The position numbers were made by a program, and so were the translations under genes. The notes beneath the pieces were generated by a model. That model was not told where the DNA came from, did not search any database, and saw only the letters and a list, made by a program, of their open reading frames with translations. Shown one piece after another: positions 26,901-40,299 of a stretch of DNA of 64,000 nt. How positions within the stretch are numbered: the first letter of the stretch is position 1; the number at the start of each line of letters is the position of its first letter. The stretch spans positions 60,841,340 to 60,905,339 of the forward strand of contig CM055101.1 of NCBI GenBank assembly GCA_029204225.1. Direction: 5' to 3'. The DNA comes from Diphasiastrum complanatum. Its lineage: Eukaryota > Streptophyta > Lycopodiopsida > Lycopodiales > Lycopodiaceae.

Positions 26901-29900
26901 AGGTCGAGACTTGTGCAACCATGGGTTAGGTTTATTATTTAGACCATGTTAAGTTAGTTTTAGCTAACTTGGACCCAAGTTTGGTCTAGTAATAACTCGT
27001 GGGTCCAAGTAAAGTCTAATTATGTTAAGGGGCCCTATCTTGACTTTGGGGGTGCCCTATAATTAGTAGGTTCTAGAACTTAGGGTTTGCAAGAGTCTAG
27101 GTCCTTGGAAGGCCTATTTATATGTACTCATTGTTCATTTGTAATTCATTCCCTTTCAAGCATTGCTACTACTTTCTCTCTCCTTGAGGGCGCCTAACCC
27201 TCTCCCTCTTCTTCTTCTTCTTCTTCTTCTTCTTCTTCCCCCTCTTCTTCTTGTATATGGAGATTGAATGTTAGAAGCATCTTGGCACTTTTGATTTCCT
27301 ATATGGTATCAAAGCCATGGATCTTCTATGCTTGATTTAGGGCGCCCTACCAAAAGAGATTGTCTTCACTTAGGGATCACAAAAATTCAGCACCTTTGTT
27401 GATTTTTTGGAGTGAAGATCCGTTCAATTTTGACTCTTTTTCGTTTTGCAGGAGGGCGCCACACATCAAAGGAGATAATAGGATTTTGGGCGCCCAAAAA
27501 TCAGTTGGTTGTTTGCTGATTTTTCAGGTTGCAGGAAGGCGCCATTAATTATCTTCTTCAGGGCTGCTTTTAGGTCACCCACATCCGTGTATTTTATCCT
27601 ACTTCCGTTGGTCCGCTGCTGCCCTATTTTTCATATTTGCTCCTTTGCAGGAGGGCGCCCATCTACAAGCAATTTTTATCATCTGATTTGGTTGAAAATC
27701 AGCACCCTTGCTTATTTTACAAAGTGAAGATCCGCTTCTTTTTGCTTGTTTCCAGGTGTGGAAGAAGTCGCTAATTTTTTTTGATGATCCGATCACATTC
27801 CGAGGCTGAAAATTGGACAACATATTGCCATTTGTAGGGTGTTTGCAACAGCCCTATCCGTGTGTGTATTGTTCACACTTTTTGGGAAGAAAGAAGGGTT
27901 CCGGAAAAAGCTTTGTTGGAGGCTAACCTAATTCTTTGCTTGCTGGTTTTTTGAGTTTGTAATGCAATTTCAGGCTGAAATTTTCAGCACACAAGGCTTG
28001 TAGGAGGGCGAGTTCCTGCATCCATCTAATGTGTGGTTTCGACACATTCCGGTGCTGATTTTTCAGATTTGATACTTGCTGGTTTTTGTGTCTTTTAGGG
28101 CACCATTTAGGGTTTGAAAAAGTTTATCTTCTTGGCTGGTTCTTATGGCAAAAGATTAGAAGGATCTTGGCACTTTGATTTCCTACAGTGTGAGCCATTA
28201 ATATTTACAAATTTACAAGTCTGACGTGTTCACACTGAGGCAGGAATAAAGTACATAACAGATCTCCGTATGGAATATCATCAAATCCTCATTAATCCAT
28301 GCCAATTTGGTCAACTTTCGATTTGGTTATTACGAATTTCTTGTACTTTCGTTTGGATTGACTACTGCTCATGCCACTTTCCAACAAATGATAAATGATT
28401 TATTGTTTAATATCTAGGAAAATTCATGGTTGTATTTTTTGACAATTTTCTTGTCTATAGTAAAACATTTGGAGCATCTTTGTATTGTCTTGAGTATTTT
28501 GAGGCAAGAGAAGCTCTATGCAAAACAATCCAAATGTCAATTTATGAAACATGAACTCCTCAATTTAGGTCATCGAATTACCTCTGAGGTGATGAAGATT
28601 GACTATGAAAAAATAAGGGTATGGCCAATCCCCAAAACAGTTCGTCAGTTGAAGTCATCCTTGGGTTTCTTAAAAAATTTACTAGGGATTATGTGAATCG
28701 TGATGATTGTAGTTTCTCTCAATCATTTGTTAAGAAAAAAGATAAGCAAGAAAAGACGGCCTGGCCCTTCGATTGAATGGAGTGAATCTTTGAATGAGAG
28801 ATTTCGAGATTTGAAAGCTCTCATTGTTTCAGCTCCAGTTTTGCAAATCGTTAATCCCAATCTTCCTTATGAAGTGAAAACCATATTCATTGGACATTTC
28901 TGGTTGGTTGTATTCCATAAACGTGAGATTTCCCTTAGTTTCAGTTCTTTGCATCATCTAGAATCGAATGGTTATTCATTGGACATTTCTGGTCGAGCGT
29001 ATTCCATAAACTTGTAACTTCCCTTAGTTTTAAATCTTTGGATCATCCAGAATCAAATGGTCAGACAAAGAGGACTAATAAAATGGAGGACATGCTAAGA
29101 GCATATGTCTGCATAAGCAATCATAGTGGGAAATGCACCTTCCATTGATTAAGCTTGCTTATAATAGCAATAAGCATTTGGCAACTGGATACAATCCATT
29201 CATGCTTATGTATGGATTCCCAACCATGTTCACCTGTTAATGTTGAGTTACGATCTGTTCATGTTTAAAAAGCAACCAATTTTCTCCGTGATATGCAAGA
29301 AATGATGCAATTAGCACATGAGAATGCTTTGAGTGCTCAGAAACAAGCCAAACATTATGCTAGCTTGAAACAAAACCCTCGAGAATTCAAGGTTGGTCAG
29401 TGGGTGTATTTGAGGATTCCTTAGGATTCAAATTTTTGCGTATTGGCAAACATTATAAACTGTTGATATGTTTCGGTGGGCTGTATAGAATTTTTAGAAA
29501 TATTGAATCTTTAGCTTATCAATTGGATCTTCCCGAGGGTGTTAGAGTACATTTCGTGTTTCACGTAAGCTGATTAAAACTCAATTTACATGAAGGAGAT
29601 ACTTTAGCATCGAAAGAGAATCTCCTCGAAGATATCTCTCAAAGAACTCCTTTAAAACCCAAAAAGATTTTGAAGCCCGTCGAAAGCAATTGAGAAATTT
29701 CTTGGTAACAAACTTTTGGTTCATTGGAAAGGTCGTTCTATTGATGATGATTCTTGGGAGCAAGTCCAATTGATAAAGAATAATTTTTCTCATTTTCATT
29801 CTAAGGTCAAAATTGAAATAAAAGGGGAAGAATGTTATGTCCTTAACATGCATAGTGGTATTAGGCCTAGCCTATACTATAGGGTAGCCCTTAGCCCGAA

Positions 29901-32900
29901 AATAGGCCTTATGTCTCTATTTGGTTAAGGCACTGCCTGAGAGTGGTTGTGGATGATTGTCTGTTATGAGTATTGTAGCTTGCATGTAGAGGGATGATCC
30001 TTGAAAGAGCATTCACATCTCGTATGAAGGCTAGGGTTTGGGAGAGTATATCTATAACCTCACCCCTCCCATGTCAACATCTTGCTATTGTCGATTGTTC
30101 TCCCTATGCTCTTGCTACTATAGTACCTTCTAAAGGGTTCAGCTCTAGGCGTCTAGCTGTTGTTAGACCGTTGGTTGGGAGGCTCTTATCACAGCCCGTT
30201 CTCTTGCGTGCTTATCTCCTATCCAAGTGATCATAGTGGGCATTACACCCCCCCTCTAAGGAAAGGGAGCACTAGATGGACTTGCTTTCCAAGAACTCTC
30301 ATGTATCACTACTTCCGTACAAGATGAGCAAAAGGAAGAGCCCAGTAATGCATGTGCTCTCCATCCACCAACTCCTAAGTAGACTAAGTGAATGGCAAAA
30401 GGGAAGCCCCACCACTATATAGGCATAGCATAGTGGGTCCCATCAAGCACGGTCCTGCCGGCGACACGTGACCACCTAAGATGGTGACGCGTGGCACCAA
30501 AACATGTCTATAACGCCAAACCTGCGTCATGCCCCTTGCAAGGCCATCACTGAAGGGCATACCGTTATGGTACATAATTTTCCCTCCCCCATAAAAACTT
30601 CCTTCTATGGGAGAAAACCAGGGAATCTAAATCGTCATCCTTCTCCCAGGTGTGCTCATCATCTGACTTACCTTTCCAATGAATCAAATGTTCAGAAATC
30701 AAACGATTTCTCAGCAGATGACGTCAGGTATCCATGATCCTGTCCAGTTCAAGGGGTACAAAAGCAGTCAAATCCTCCAATAACACTAGATCATCTATGG
30801 GAATCATGTTATCCTTTCCACCAAGTCGTTCCTTTAACCGACTAACATGGAATACAGGATGAACCTTAGTTCCAATAAAAGTTCTAGTCGATATGCAGCC
30901 TTTTTGACAATCTTGAAAGGACCACTATAACGTGGAGATAACTTCGGACATTTCCCCGTTCGAAGTGTCTTAAAGTCCTTTGGGATTCTTAGATACACCC
31001 AATCACCGATCTCAAATTCTCGAGGAGAGCGACTTCGGCTAACATAGATCCTGAGCTAATCTGATGCTTTCCCTAGCCACCTGCAACATTTCCTGCATAT
31101 CTTGCAAGAAATCCGCTGCAACTTGTACCTTGAGACCTTTGAGTCCAACACGGACATAGGGGAACGAGGCTGAAAGTCGTACAAGAGCATAAAAGGACTA
31201 AAACCAGTGGCAGAATGCTTCATACTATTGTATGCGAACTCAACCATTGGGAGGTACTTTTCCCAATCTGATGTCGCCTGGAAACATATGCACGAAGCAT
31301 ATCTTCCATCGACTAGTTGACACGTTCGGTCTGACCATCGGTTTCTGGGTGATCTATAGACGAAAGACTTAATACATGAAAATCATCCCAAGTAGTTGGG
31401 AATGTAGCACCTCCTTAAGTTCCTGCCACCATGAGTACGCTTTACCTCGTAAAAACATAATGGCAGTCACAATCCGGGAGCTGTCTGGCAGATCGTACAT
31501 GGAAAAATGTGATGTCCATCGATTAAGCCAAGCCAAGACCACGTCCTGGTGTCTGTCCTTTTTCTCCCCCGTAAAGAATTCCGGAGTGAACATCGGGTTG
31601 AGGAGTGTCTGCCGAGATTGGGACATAGCCCTCAATTCGGTCTCTGCCCGTCGTTCATGCTTAGAGCGCATGTCGATAATCTGTTGTTGCAATGCACACG
31701 CCATTTCCTCCATATGAGTCCCAGCGAGGCTTGGAGCTTGAGTGACATCCATAGGAGTCTCCATGGCAAAAGGAAGGTGTAGGAAAAAACTAGAGGGAAA
31801 ATGGAGAGCAACGGCGTCCAAACCGTTAAAAACAGACAACTATAGCACAAAGGCCCAAGAAAATAAACTAACTTGAGGTTATGGAGCACTAACAAACAAC
31901 TTGGGAATATGGGGAAGGAATGTGAACTTACACTCCTTTACCCCCTCCCATAAGCTTCTCCCCTTCCTCCATGCAAAAAGGACAAATGGGGAAAGGCCCC
32001 ATTTGTCCCTTCTAAATCTTCCCTACCATGTGGAACCACCATAGGGTGCCACATGGCCCCTGGACTCCAAAAGGATTTAAATTTAGTTAAGGTTCCTCTC
32101 CCACCTCCCTTCCCCTACATACCTCAGTTCCTCTCCAAGACTTTGGAGATCTGCAGGTATAGAGAGGGAGGAGGAGTACGAACTGCAAGGACAGTTCACC
32201 AAAAAATGGCTTATTTCAATCTTTTGTTTACAAAGATTCATAAACTCTTTAAGATTTCTAGTTTAGAGTTTATTGTTTCAACTCAAAAAATAAGATTTAA
32301 GACTTATAAGCCCACCAGAAGTCAAATCAAGGGGAATAATAAAGGGGAGGGGGAGGTACATATGCCCTCCCCCCCTATAGATTAAAAGAATAAGCAGCCA
32401 CAGCAGCTCGCTGCGTGACACACTACGGTTCAACAATGAGGGGGAAAAATCCCCCCCCCCAAATCCTGACGTACGGGTGCCCGTACATTCTGTCAGGCCA
32501 CAAAAAGGAGCCTGGGCCAGAGCCCGGGACCACAGCAGGTCCCACGGCTGTTGGCCCGCGGATCCAATTATTTTTTTTTGTCAAAAGGAGGTTAACCCGG
32601 GGGGGGGGGGGGGGGGGGTAGAAAAAAAAAAACCCTTTTTCTTAAAACAAAAGGTTTAAGAGGATTTTAAAACCATTGCAAAGCCATAAACAACCATTTT
32701 TTTTCAAGAAATAAGTTTATAAGGCTTAAAGTTATCAAAAAGCTTTAAGCTAAACTTTTTCTTCTTCTTCTTATAAAAACCAGAAAACTAAAGGTTTAAA
32801 TAAGAAAAAAATCAATGTGGAGAGCCAGTTTAAAAGAAAACCAGACTTTCTTCCACAAGCAAACCTCCTCAAGAAAAAACTTGAACAAAGGTTAAGAAAA

Positions 32901-35900
32901 CCAAACAGCCACATTCCTTATAAAAGAATACCAAACCGCAAAAGCGTAAAAGGGAACGTGTGCACCTAATAAAGGAAATCGGCTGCTCTGATACCAAATG
33001 TTACAACTCCCATAAATCTCCGAATGCCTTGAAGGTTGACGCACGCCCCATACCAGTGACAACGCACCGTATCCGCCCATCCATAGGGTCACTACCAACC
33101 CACCCCATGCACTGGATCTATCGACATCCACATGCCTGATCAAGCCTCCTGCGATAACTCGTGTCCCATACCACCAGCCATAGCCCTTGGCTCTCCCTAG
33201 CACACATCTCCTGGCCTGGAGATACATCCTGGCTAATGCATGTGCTCTCCATCCACCAACTCCCGGGTAGACTGAATGAATGGCAAAAGGCTTCAGCCCC
33301 ACCACTATATAGGCATAGGATAGTGGGTCCCATCACGCACGGTCCTGTCGGCGACACGTGACCACCTAGGATAGTGACGCGTGGCACCAAAACATGTCGA
33401 TAACGCCAAAAGGCCGTCACTGAAGGGCGTACCGTTATGGTACATAACAAACATAATATAACTTTAATACATCATCCCTTTGTGGGGGTAGAAATGGGGG
33501 TTAGCCATAAATCAATATGTGTCAATCTCATAGCACCTCTAACTCCGTTTTCTTAATCCATAGTTGAAGTAGATATGATATAAGGTATTTATGCCCTATA
33601 TCTTCCCACATTTGGTGTATCGTGCTTGAGTTGGGCTCACCCACCCAGGTTCGATTCTATGTGATCCCACAAGTTGAAAATACCAAGAAGTATTGTTATT
33701 GTTGTGCGGGTACTTGATTTTCGTTTTGATACCTTGCATTTATCAATAAAGGTATACAAACCCTAAACTACCGAATACCCAAATTTTCAATGCAAATCGG
33801 AGATCTTAGATTCTTTGATACTTGCCTGAGATTGAGAGATCGGGTCCCATAATTATATATAATCATCGGTACTAATAGCCTAGACATCATGGGCTATTGA
33901 GAACCTGCACCATAAATCTTTATTTATTTATTGATAAGAGGTTGGGTATGAAATAAAAGAGACCCAAAACTAGCAATTCTCAAAACAATCCAAAAGAGAA
34001 TTCTGGAACCATTAGGTATGAAAGAAATCATATACCCAACAACATTGGTCTCTAATTCCCTTGACCTCTATCACCTCTTTTGAATATTGACCACCTCCGT
34101 ATGACTAGGAGGGTCCATCACCTACAAACTACAACATAGACATAGTCGCAATTTATCTTTCATATTTACCCCCTGCATACATGATAATACTACGGGGGTA
34201 CCCCGCTTTATAAGCTATAACCACATGGATTAGGCTTATGAACACCATAGCCACGCTCACTTGCACCAAATGGTTTATCTTTAGGTTGAATAAAACCATA
34301 TTGCCTATTGTAGAGATTGACCATGGCCCCGCCATATTAATGAAATCATTACTAACTTGGGCGGCTCAACATGCATTTAGTACCATAGATGCACTGCGTT
34401 TCGGAAACGCGTTTCTGAAAAATACGAAAAAATTCCAGAAACATTTTTTTATATTTTCTTTTTTTTGTTTTTTTATGGGCAATATGGGTATCAGATGAAA
34501 GCTCTAATTAAGAGCATAATTACTGTGTACTTTGTCGATTGTTTCAGGTGTAGGATGGTCCAGTTCAGGTGCATTAATCCATGTTGGGTTCTATCAAGGA
34601 TCAAAATTCAAAACTAACCTCTAGCCTGTTCATTACGATCACAGATGGTCTCAGTAAGTGTGTTTTCACTTAGGGAGTTGGAAGGCCAAATCATGAAGAG
34701 GCCTTACCGTGAGGGCCGGGGTGGTTTGACCATTGATCCCCTAAAAAAATTTCAGCCATAAGCTATTTTTCCAAAAAAAAAAAAAAAATAGTACGACTCT
34801 GGGAGGAGAAACGCGTGCCCTCATAAACGCGTTTCCGTGCATCTATGTTTAGTACTCATACATGATAATGACATGGACACACTACGTTGACAACATAAGC
34901 ATCACACTTATTCCAACACTTAGGTGATGAATTAAAAAAGGGACCACTTACTTTGGAGGCTTACTTGCCAAAAAATTCTTTAAATCTGAGAGTGAGGGCC
35001 GTATTAAATCGAGTCTTGCAGCCAATGCATCCTCAAATCGAACTGATCCACCCATTGCTCTGCAAAAACATTCAATGACTAGAGGTCTATCCAAAAGGCT
35101 TCAGCAATTTGCAACTTCCAATTATTTTTTAATCTTGATGCATCTAGCGAGAGCAGATAATAGTAACTGTTTTAAAGGCCAGCCACCAAAGGACATTTTA
35201 AACCACACGTTACATGATGGAGTGTCAACAAAATTGGATAGTCCAAAATGTGCTATGTGCTGTGTCTCCAATAAGTTGTGAGTTGGTTAGGACCTCCTTT
35301 CCTATCCACGAGATCGAGCTTCAACTCTTAGATCCGCAGGCCCACCACACAAATGAGGGCATACAAGAGAAAAACAAATAGGTTATGTGCTATGCACCAG
35401 CTACTATCTAGACGTAACCATCATATTAGGAAATAAAATGGAGAATAACCTTGAAGTCCAAGCTGCAACAGCTTCACCAGCTCCACAAAAATTAGCTAAT
35501 TCATCAATGCCTTCATCCATGCACACAGTGCTATCAACATCAAAGCATACAGCATCAGCTGTTTGCCAAAGTCGCAGCGCATCTGCATTTATGAACTACG
35601 TGGTTTATCATCTGATAGTAGATGGCCCAAGCCTAAGACACTCAAGTGTGAGCTGTGAAAACAAGTGTGAGCCAGCAAGAAATATACATCAAGTAATATG
35701 ATGTGTTCAAAACGACACACTTCAAGGGTTTAAGGGACAATTAATACAGTATAACAATTATTGACTTACTGAGGACTATATTGATTTAAATGATAAGTGA
35801 GAATTCGGGTGACAGAAGCTTTGGTAGAATCGTCTCTACAGGTACTTAAATTCTGATATCAGCTTATTGCTAGACGTGTTCCACTTGTCATTGCTTCAAT

Positions 35901-36372
35901 GTGGTCTGTAAGAATCTGACTAGCACCATCATGAAGAATGGATACAAAAGGTTGAAAATTAACGGAAAAGATAAAATAAGCAGCATCTCCATTATGTGAA
36001 AGATTCATACATGTCTTTGCTTCTGCGGCCGCTTGCAACAATTTATCAGAACTTGAAAAAGAAATAATAGAATCGACCAAACTAACCTGTACAAGGAATA
36101 GTATTAGAAAACTCAGATATCAAAGCGGCCTTCGCATCATTGGTAGCATTGAGCATTGCCATCCAGTTTCTAGATCTAGCCCCGGAATGGATCCAGAGCT
36201 TTGAAATGGGTCTCGTCGTCAAAACCTGACCCGCCCGGCCTGTCCCGCGTTCAACTGCAACCAAGCCAGGAAGCAGAGAGGCTGCATTGATCACAGAAAC
36301 GTCTGAATCATGGACTCTGGGGAGACGATCTGGGAGGGGCGACAGGCCAAAAGAAGCCCGCAGCACAGCCAT
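20813..36372 (-). CDS. PSP: Phosphoserine phosphatase, plastid type, 7 exons
   Basis: PSP hydrolyses 3-phosphoserine to serine, the last step of the phosphorylated serine pathway, in plastids. Coding exons (minus strand): 36372-36087, 35582-35450, 35059-34952, 24652-24559, 21580-21431, 21199-21146, 20959-20813, 972 nt in all, 323 residues plus stop. Every junction is GT-AG and the phases agree throughout. HAD motifs are all present: DVDST at residues 110-114 (nucleophile and acid/base), S199 in LISGGF, K248 in SGGKAVA, GDGATD at 268-273. Residues 1 to about 75, rich in Ser, Arg and Ala, look like a transit peptide. The length is slightly above the roughly 295 residues of Arabidopsis PSP. No stop or frameshift was seen, so it is probably functional. 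Introns 1-6 are 504, 390, 10299, 2978, 231 and 186 bp. The exon model was built by eye. Confidence 0.96.
21146..21199 (-). CDS. PSP: PSP exon 6 (motif IV)
   Basis: An 18-codon exon, acceptor TTCTAG, donor GAG|GTGTGT. It encodes KNKYQRLVMIGDGATDLE, including the magnesium-binding GDGATD. It is too short to stand out as an open frame. Confidence 0.95.
21431..21580 (-). CDS. PSP: PSP exon 5 (motif III)
   Basis: Acceptor CTGCAG, donor GAG|GTAGAT, exactly 50 codons in phase 0. It encodes PVAALLQITKENIYANKLLF and EEPTSCSGGKAVAIAQIKE, with the motif III lysine. Confidence 0.95.
22800..23636 (-). mobile_element. LTR-retroelement gag remnant in PSP intron 4
   Basis: On the minus strand a primer-binding-site-like TGGTATTGAAGC lies at 23636-23625. 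Downstream is a Retrotrans_gag-like pattern with YFQMIPKLDP, a VQLAGLHLDSRVITWWW core and SKWEPLSEYTDRL. It is heavily broken. A 58-bp tandem duplication (23116-23173 and 23176-23231) lies inside. The matching LTR would start at 23637, but its outer end was not found. Confidence 0.6.
24559..24652 (-). CDS. PSP: PSP exon 4 (motif II)
   Basis: Acceptor TTGTAG, donor GAG|GTTTGA, phase 2 in and phase 0 out. It encodes LSPGIQDLVKRLHARG and VYLISGGFRHMIE, with the motif II serine. It lies 10.3 kb from exon 3. Confidence 0.95.
25963..26286 (+). pseudogene. gypsy retropepsin region of G1
   Basis: The frame contains VNVLFDSSSTHNFIYSS, which is the active-site stretch of gypsy proteases in a diverged form, and a downstream IDFLVIKLDRTYEW. 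It is fossil coding sequence. Confidence 0.75.
26326..28257. mobile_element. Insertion splitting the G1 reverse transcriptase
   Basis: The G1 RT reads up to the KIDL motif at 26325 and resumes at 28258 with DLR.EYHQI, so the sequence between is inserted. It contains a primer-binding-site-like TGGTATCAAAGCC at 27304-27316 right after an LTR-like end. The same roughly 30-bp end (CTTGGCACTTTGATTTCCTA) recurs at 28157-28187. Between them are repeats of TTGCAGGAGGGCGCC. No coding domain is recognised, so it is probably the leader of a deleted LTR element. Confidence 0.6.
27205..27240. repeat. (TTC)n microsatellite
   Basis: About a dozen TTC units lie just upstream of the LTR-like end in the nested insertion. 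Confidence 0.9.
29833..30247 (+). repeat. 3' LTR of gypsy G1 (415 bp)
   Basis: It starts TGTTATGTCC directly after a purine tract (AAAGGGGAAGAA) and ends GGGCATTACA. It abuts the next gypsy element without a gap. The same TGTTATGTCC start follows the chromodomain at 46103. Confidence 0.75.
30248..30578 (-). repeat. 3' LTR of gypsy G2, partial
   Basis: It aligns with 33235-33445 over a roughly 220-bp core (CCACCACTATATAGGCATAG onward). The polypurine tract GGGGGAGGGAAAA lies just upstream on the minus strand. Its outer part differs from the 5' LTR, so its left edge is uncertain. Confidence 0.65.
31369..31839 (-). pseudogene. gypsy gag of G2
   Basis: The minus-strand open frame includes TLLNPMFTPEFFTGEKKDRH, then VVLAWLNRWTSHFSMYDLPD and IVTAIMFLRGKAYSWWQEL. 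This is the Retrotrans_gag pattern of a conserved A.....L.G.A..WW core. It is truncated where the internal deletion joins it to integrase sequence. Confidence 0.82.
32599..32618. repeat. 20-base G run in the G2 leader
   Basis: A homopolymer within the leader of the gypsy element, flanked by CCC and TAGAAAAA. Confidence 0.85.
32999..33449 (-). repeat. 5' LTR of gypsy G2 (451 bp)
   Basis: On the minus strand it runs from TGTTATGTACC to GGGAGTTGTAACA. A two-base gap separates it from the TGGTATCAGAGC primer-binding site at 32996-32985. Confidence 0.82.
34384..34847. mobile_element. 464-bp MITE, hAT-like, in PSP intron 3
   Basis: The terminal inverted repeats CATAGATGCAC (34384-34394) and GTGCATCTATG (34837-34847) match perfectly. 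They are flanked by identical 8-bp TTTAGTAC at 34376-34383 and 34848-34855. A subterminal GGAAACGCGTTT motif occurs near both ends. An 8-bp duplication with short inverted ends and no coding capacity fits a non-autonomous hAT-superfamily element. It lies 105 bp from the exon 3 donor. Confidence 0.9.
34952..35059 (-). CDS. PSP: PSP exon 3 (cap region)
   Basis: Acceptor TTTGCAG, donor AAA|GTAAGT. It encodes RAMGGSVRFEDALAARLDL, the helical cap that covers the active site in PSP enzymes. The donor opens the 10.3-kb intron 3. Confidence 0.95.
35450..35582 (-). CDS. PSP: PSP exon 2 (motif I)
   Basis: Acceptor ATGCAG, donor AAG|GTTATT, phase 1 in and phase 2 out. It encodes DALRLWQTADAVCFDVDST and the family-specific GIDELANFCGAG, which includes the catalytic aspartates. 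Confidence 0.95.
36087..36372 (-). CDS. PSP: PSP exon 1 (transit peptide and N-terminus)
   Basis: It starts ATGGCTGTG (MAVLRASFGLSPLP) and encodes 95 residues plus one base. The donor is CAG|GTTAGT, phase 1. A G at +4 supports this ATG. Upstream on the minus strand is a TTCTTCTTCTTC-rich leader and, about 200 bp away, a 20-base C run. Confidence 0.93.
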
Positions 36373-36577
36373 ACTCTAATGTGGGTCTGGAAAATCAGGA
36401 AGAAGAAGAAGAAATGAGAGCACCCAGCAACAGAAATTTGATCCTCCTCATCCAACAATCCATATGAAAAATGCAATCCAGTTATCAGAACTTGCTTTGC
36501 TCACAAAATTCATATACAAAACAGATCAGATCTACCATTTGTCCTTACCAACAAACACAATTCCATTTTCCTCTCTT

Positions 36578-36597
36578 CCCCCCCCCCCCCCCCCCCC
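36578..36597. repeat. 20-base C run upstream of PSP
   Basis: A homopolymer about 205 bp upstream of the PSP start codon (poly-G on the gene strand). Its true length may be affected by sequencing. Confidence 0.85.
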
Positions 36598-39505
<2,908 letters not shown>

Positions 39506-39914
39506 TATGCAATCCTCGATCACAGCCAATTGGAATTTGTAGATAGCGACCCGAAGTGTGTCATGTATGTAGGGGAACAGATCAATGTGGATCATAGGAT
39601 AGCACCCGATTGAGATCAATGGTCGTGATTTGGAGATTGAGGATTATTGGATCCTGCATAACCATTGGATTTGGAGAAAAATCAAGCAAACTTCATTTCA
39701 AGGGACCCGGGGCCCTTCACTTTCATTAAAAAAATTCAGAGTGAAGAGGACCCAAGCCTTTGAAATTGGTGAAGAGAGAAGTTTCTTTATCCTGAAAAAA
39801 CAATTCAAAAACTCAAAAAGCTCCTACTTTTATGTCCATAAGTCATTTTATACTAAAGGAAGGGTTGTGGACTCCAAAAGAAGGGCACCTGGACTGCACA
39901 TACAAGTACAGTAC

Positions 39915-40135
39915 CCAAAAATAGAGTGATTATCGAGGAGAAACTGCTCAGTGGATGTCATAAGCAATTTTTCCCTTTCAGAGAGTGAGTAATTGAGAGT
40001 GTGTGGTGAAAAACAATTGTGTTCTAAACTATACCAAAAGTATGGTACCCAGAAATAGAGTGATTATCGAGGAGCGATTTGCCCTTTTCAGGGAGTGAGT
40101 AGTTGGGAGTGTGTGGCAAAAAACATTTTGTGTTC
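39915..40135 (+). repeat. Direct duplication of about 90-100 bp
   Basis: The sequence beginning AATAGAGTGATTATCGAGGA and passing GAGTGAGTA.TTG.GAGTGTGTGG occurs at about 39919-40015 and again at about 40055-40135, with differences. Confidence 0.75.
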
Positions 40136-40299
40136 CGAAGAGAACTTGGCTTCATATTTTCCACTTAAGCAACAAAGGGGCTTGGTAAAAAAATTTAGCA
40201 GGTCATTATTTTGATCTTTTCATGTCGCCATTGTACTCATAATACTCTTTTTAGCCTATAGTTGTGAGTATAAAGAAGGAGCTCTAGAATATCATGACA

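Larger units (their letters stand above)
25570..30247 (+). mobile_element. Ty3/gypsy chromovirus G1 in PSP intron 3, interrupted
   Basis: Plus-strand order: gag tail with knuckle (25677-25876), retropepsin (VLFDSSSTHNFI, 25963-26286), RT start (GAKYFTKIDL, near 26291-26325), RT continuation (28260-28690), RNase H and integrase scraps, chromodomain (VHWKGRSIDDDSWEQV, 29716-29830), polypurine tract and LTR 29833-30247. RT is split by an unrelated insertion. The chromodomain at the integrase end places it among chromoviruses. It is broken in many places, and the 5' LTR was not found. Confidence 0.83.
30248..33449 (-). mobile_element. Ty3/gypsy chromovirus G2 (minus strand), internally deleted
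   Basis: Minus-strand order: 5' LTR 33449-32999, primer-binding site 32996-32985, leader, gag (31839-31369), then directly the integrase end (31360-31056) and chromodomain (HWKGKSDDEHTWEK near 30690), and the 3' LTR (30578 to about 30248). Protease, RT and RNase H are missing between gag and integrase, one large internal loss. The two LTRs share about 200 bp closely but differ in the rest. It lies in PSP intron 3. Confidence 0.82.

Noticed and set aside
36291-36476. A longer or alternative first PSP frame
   Set aside because: It is in another frame from exon 1 and lacks PSP-like sequence. The ATG at 36372 has better context.
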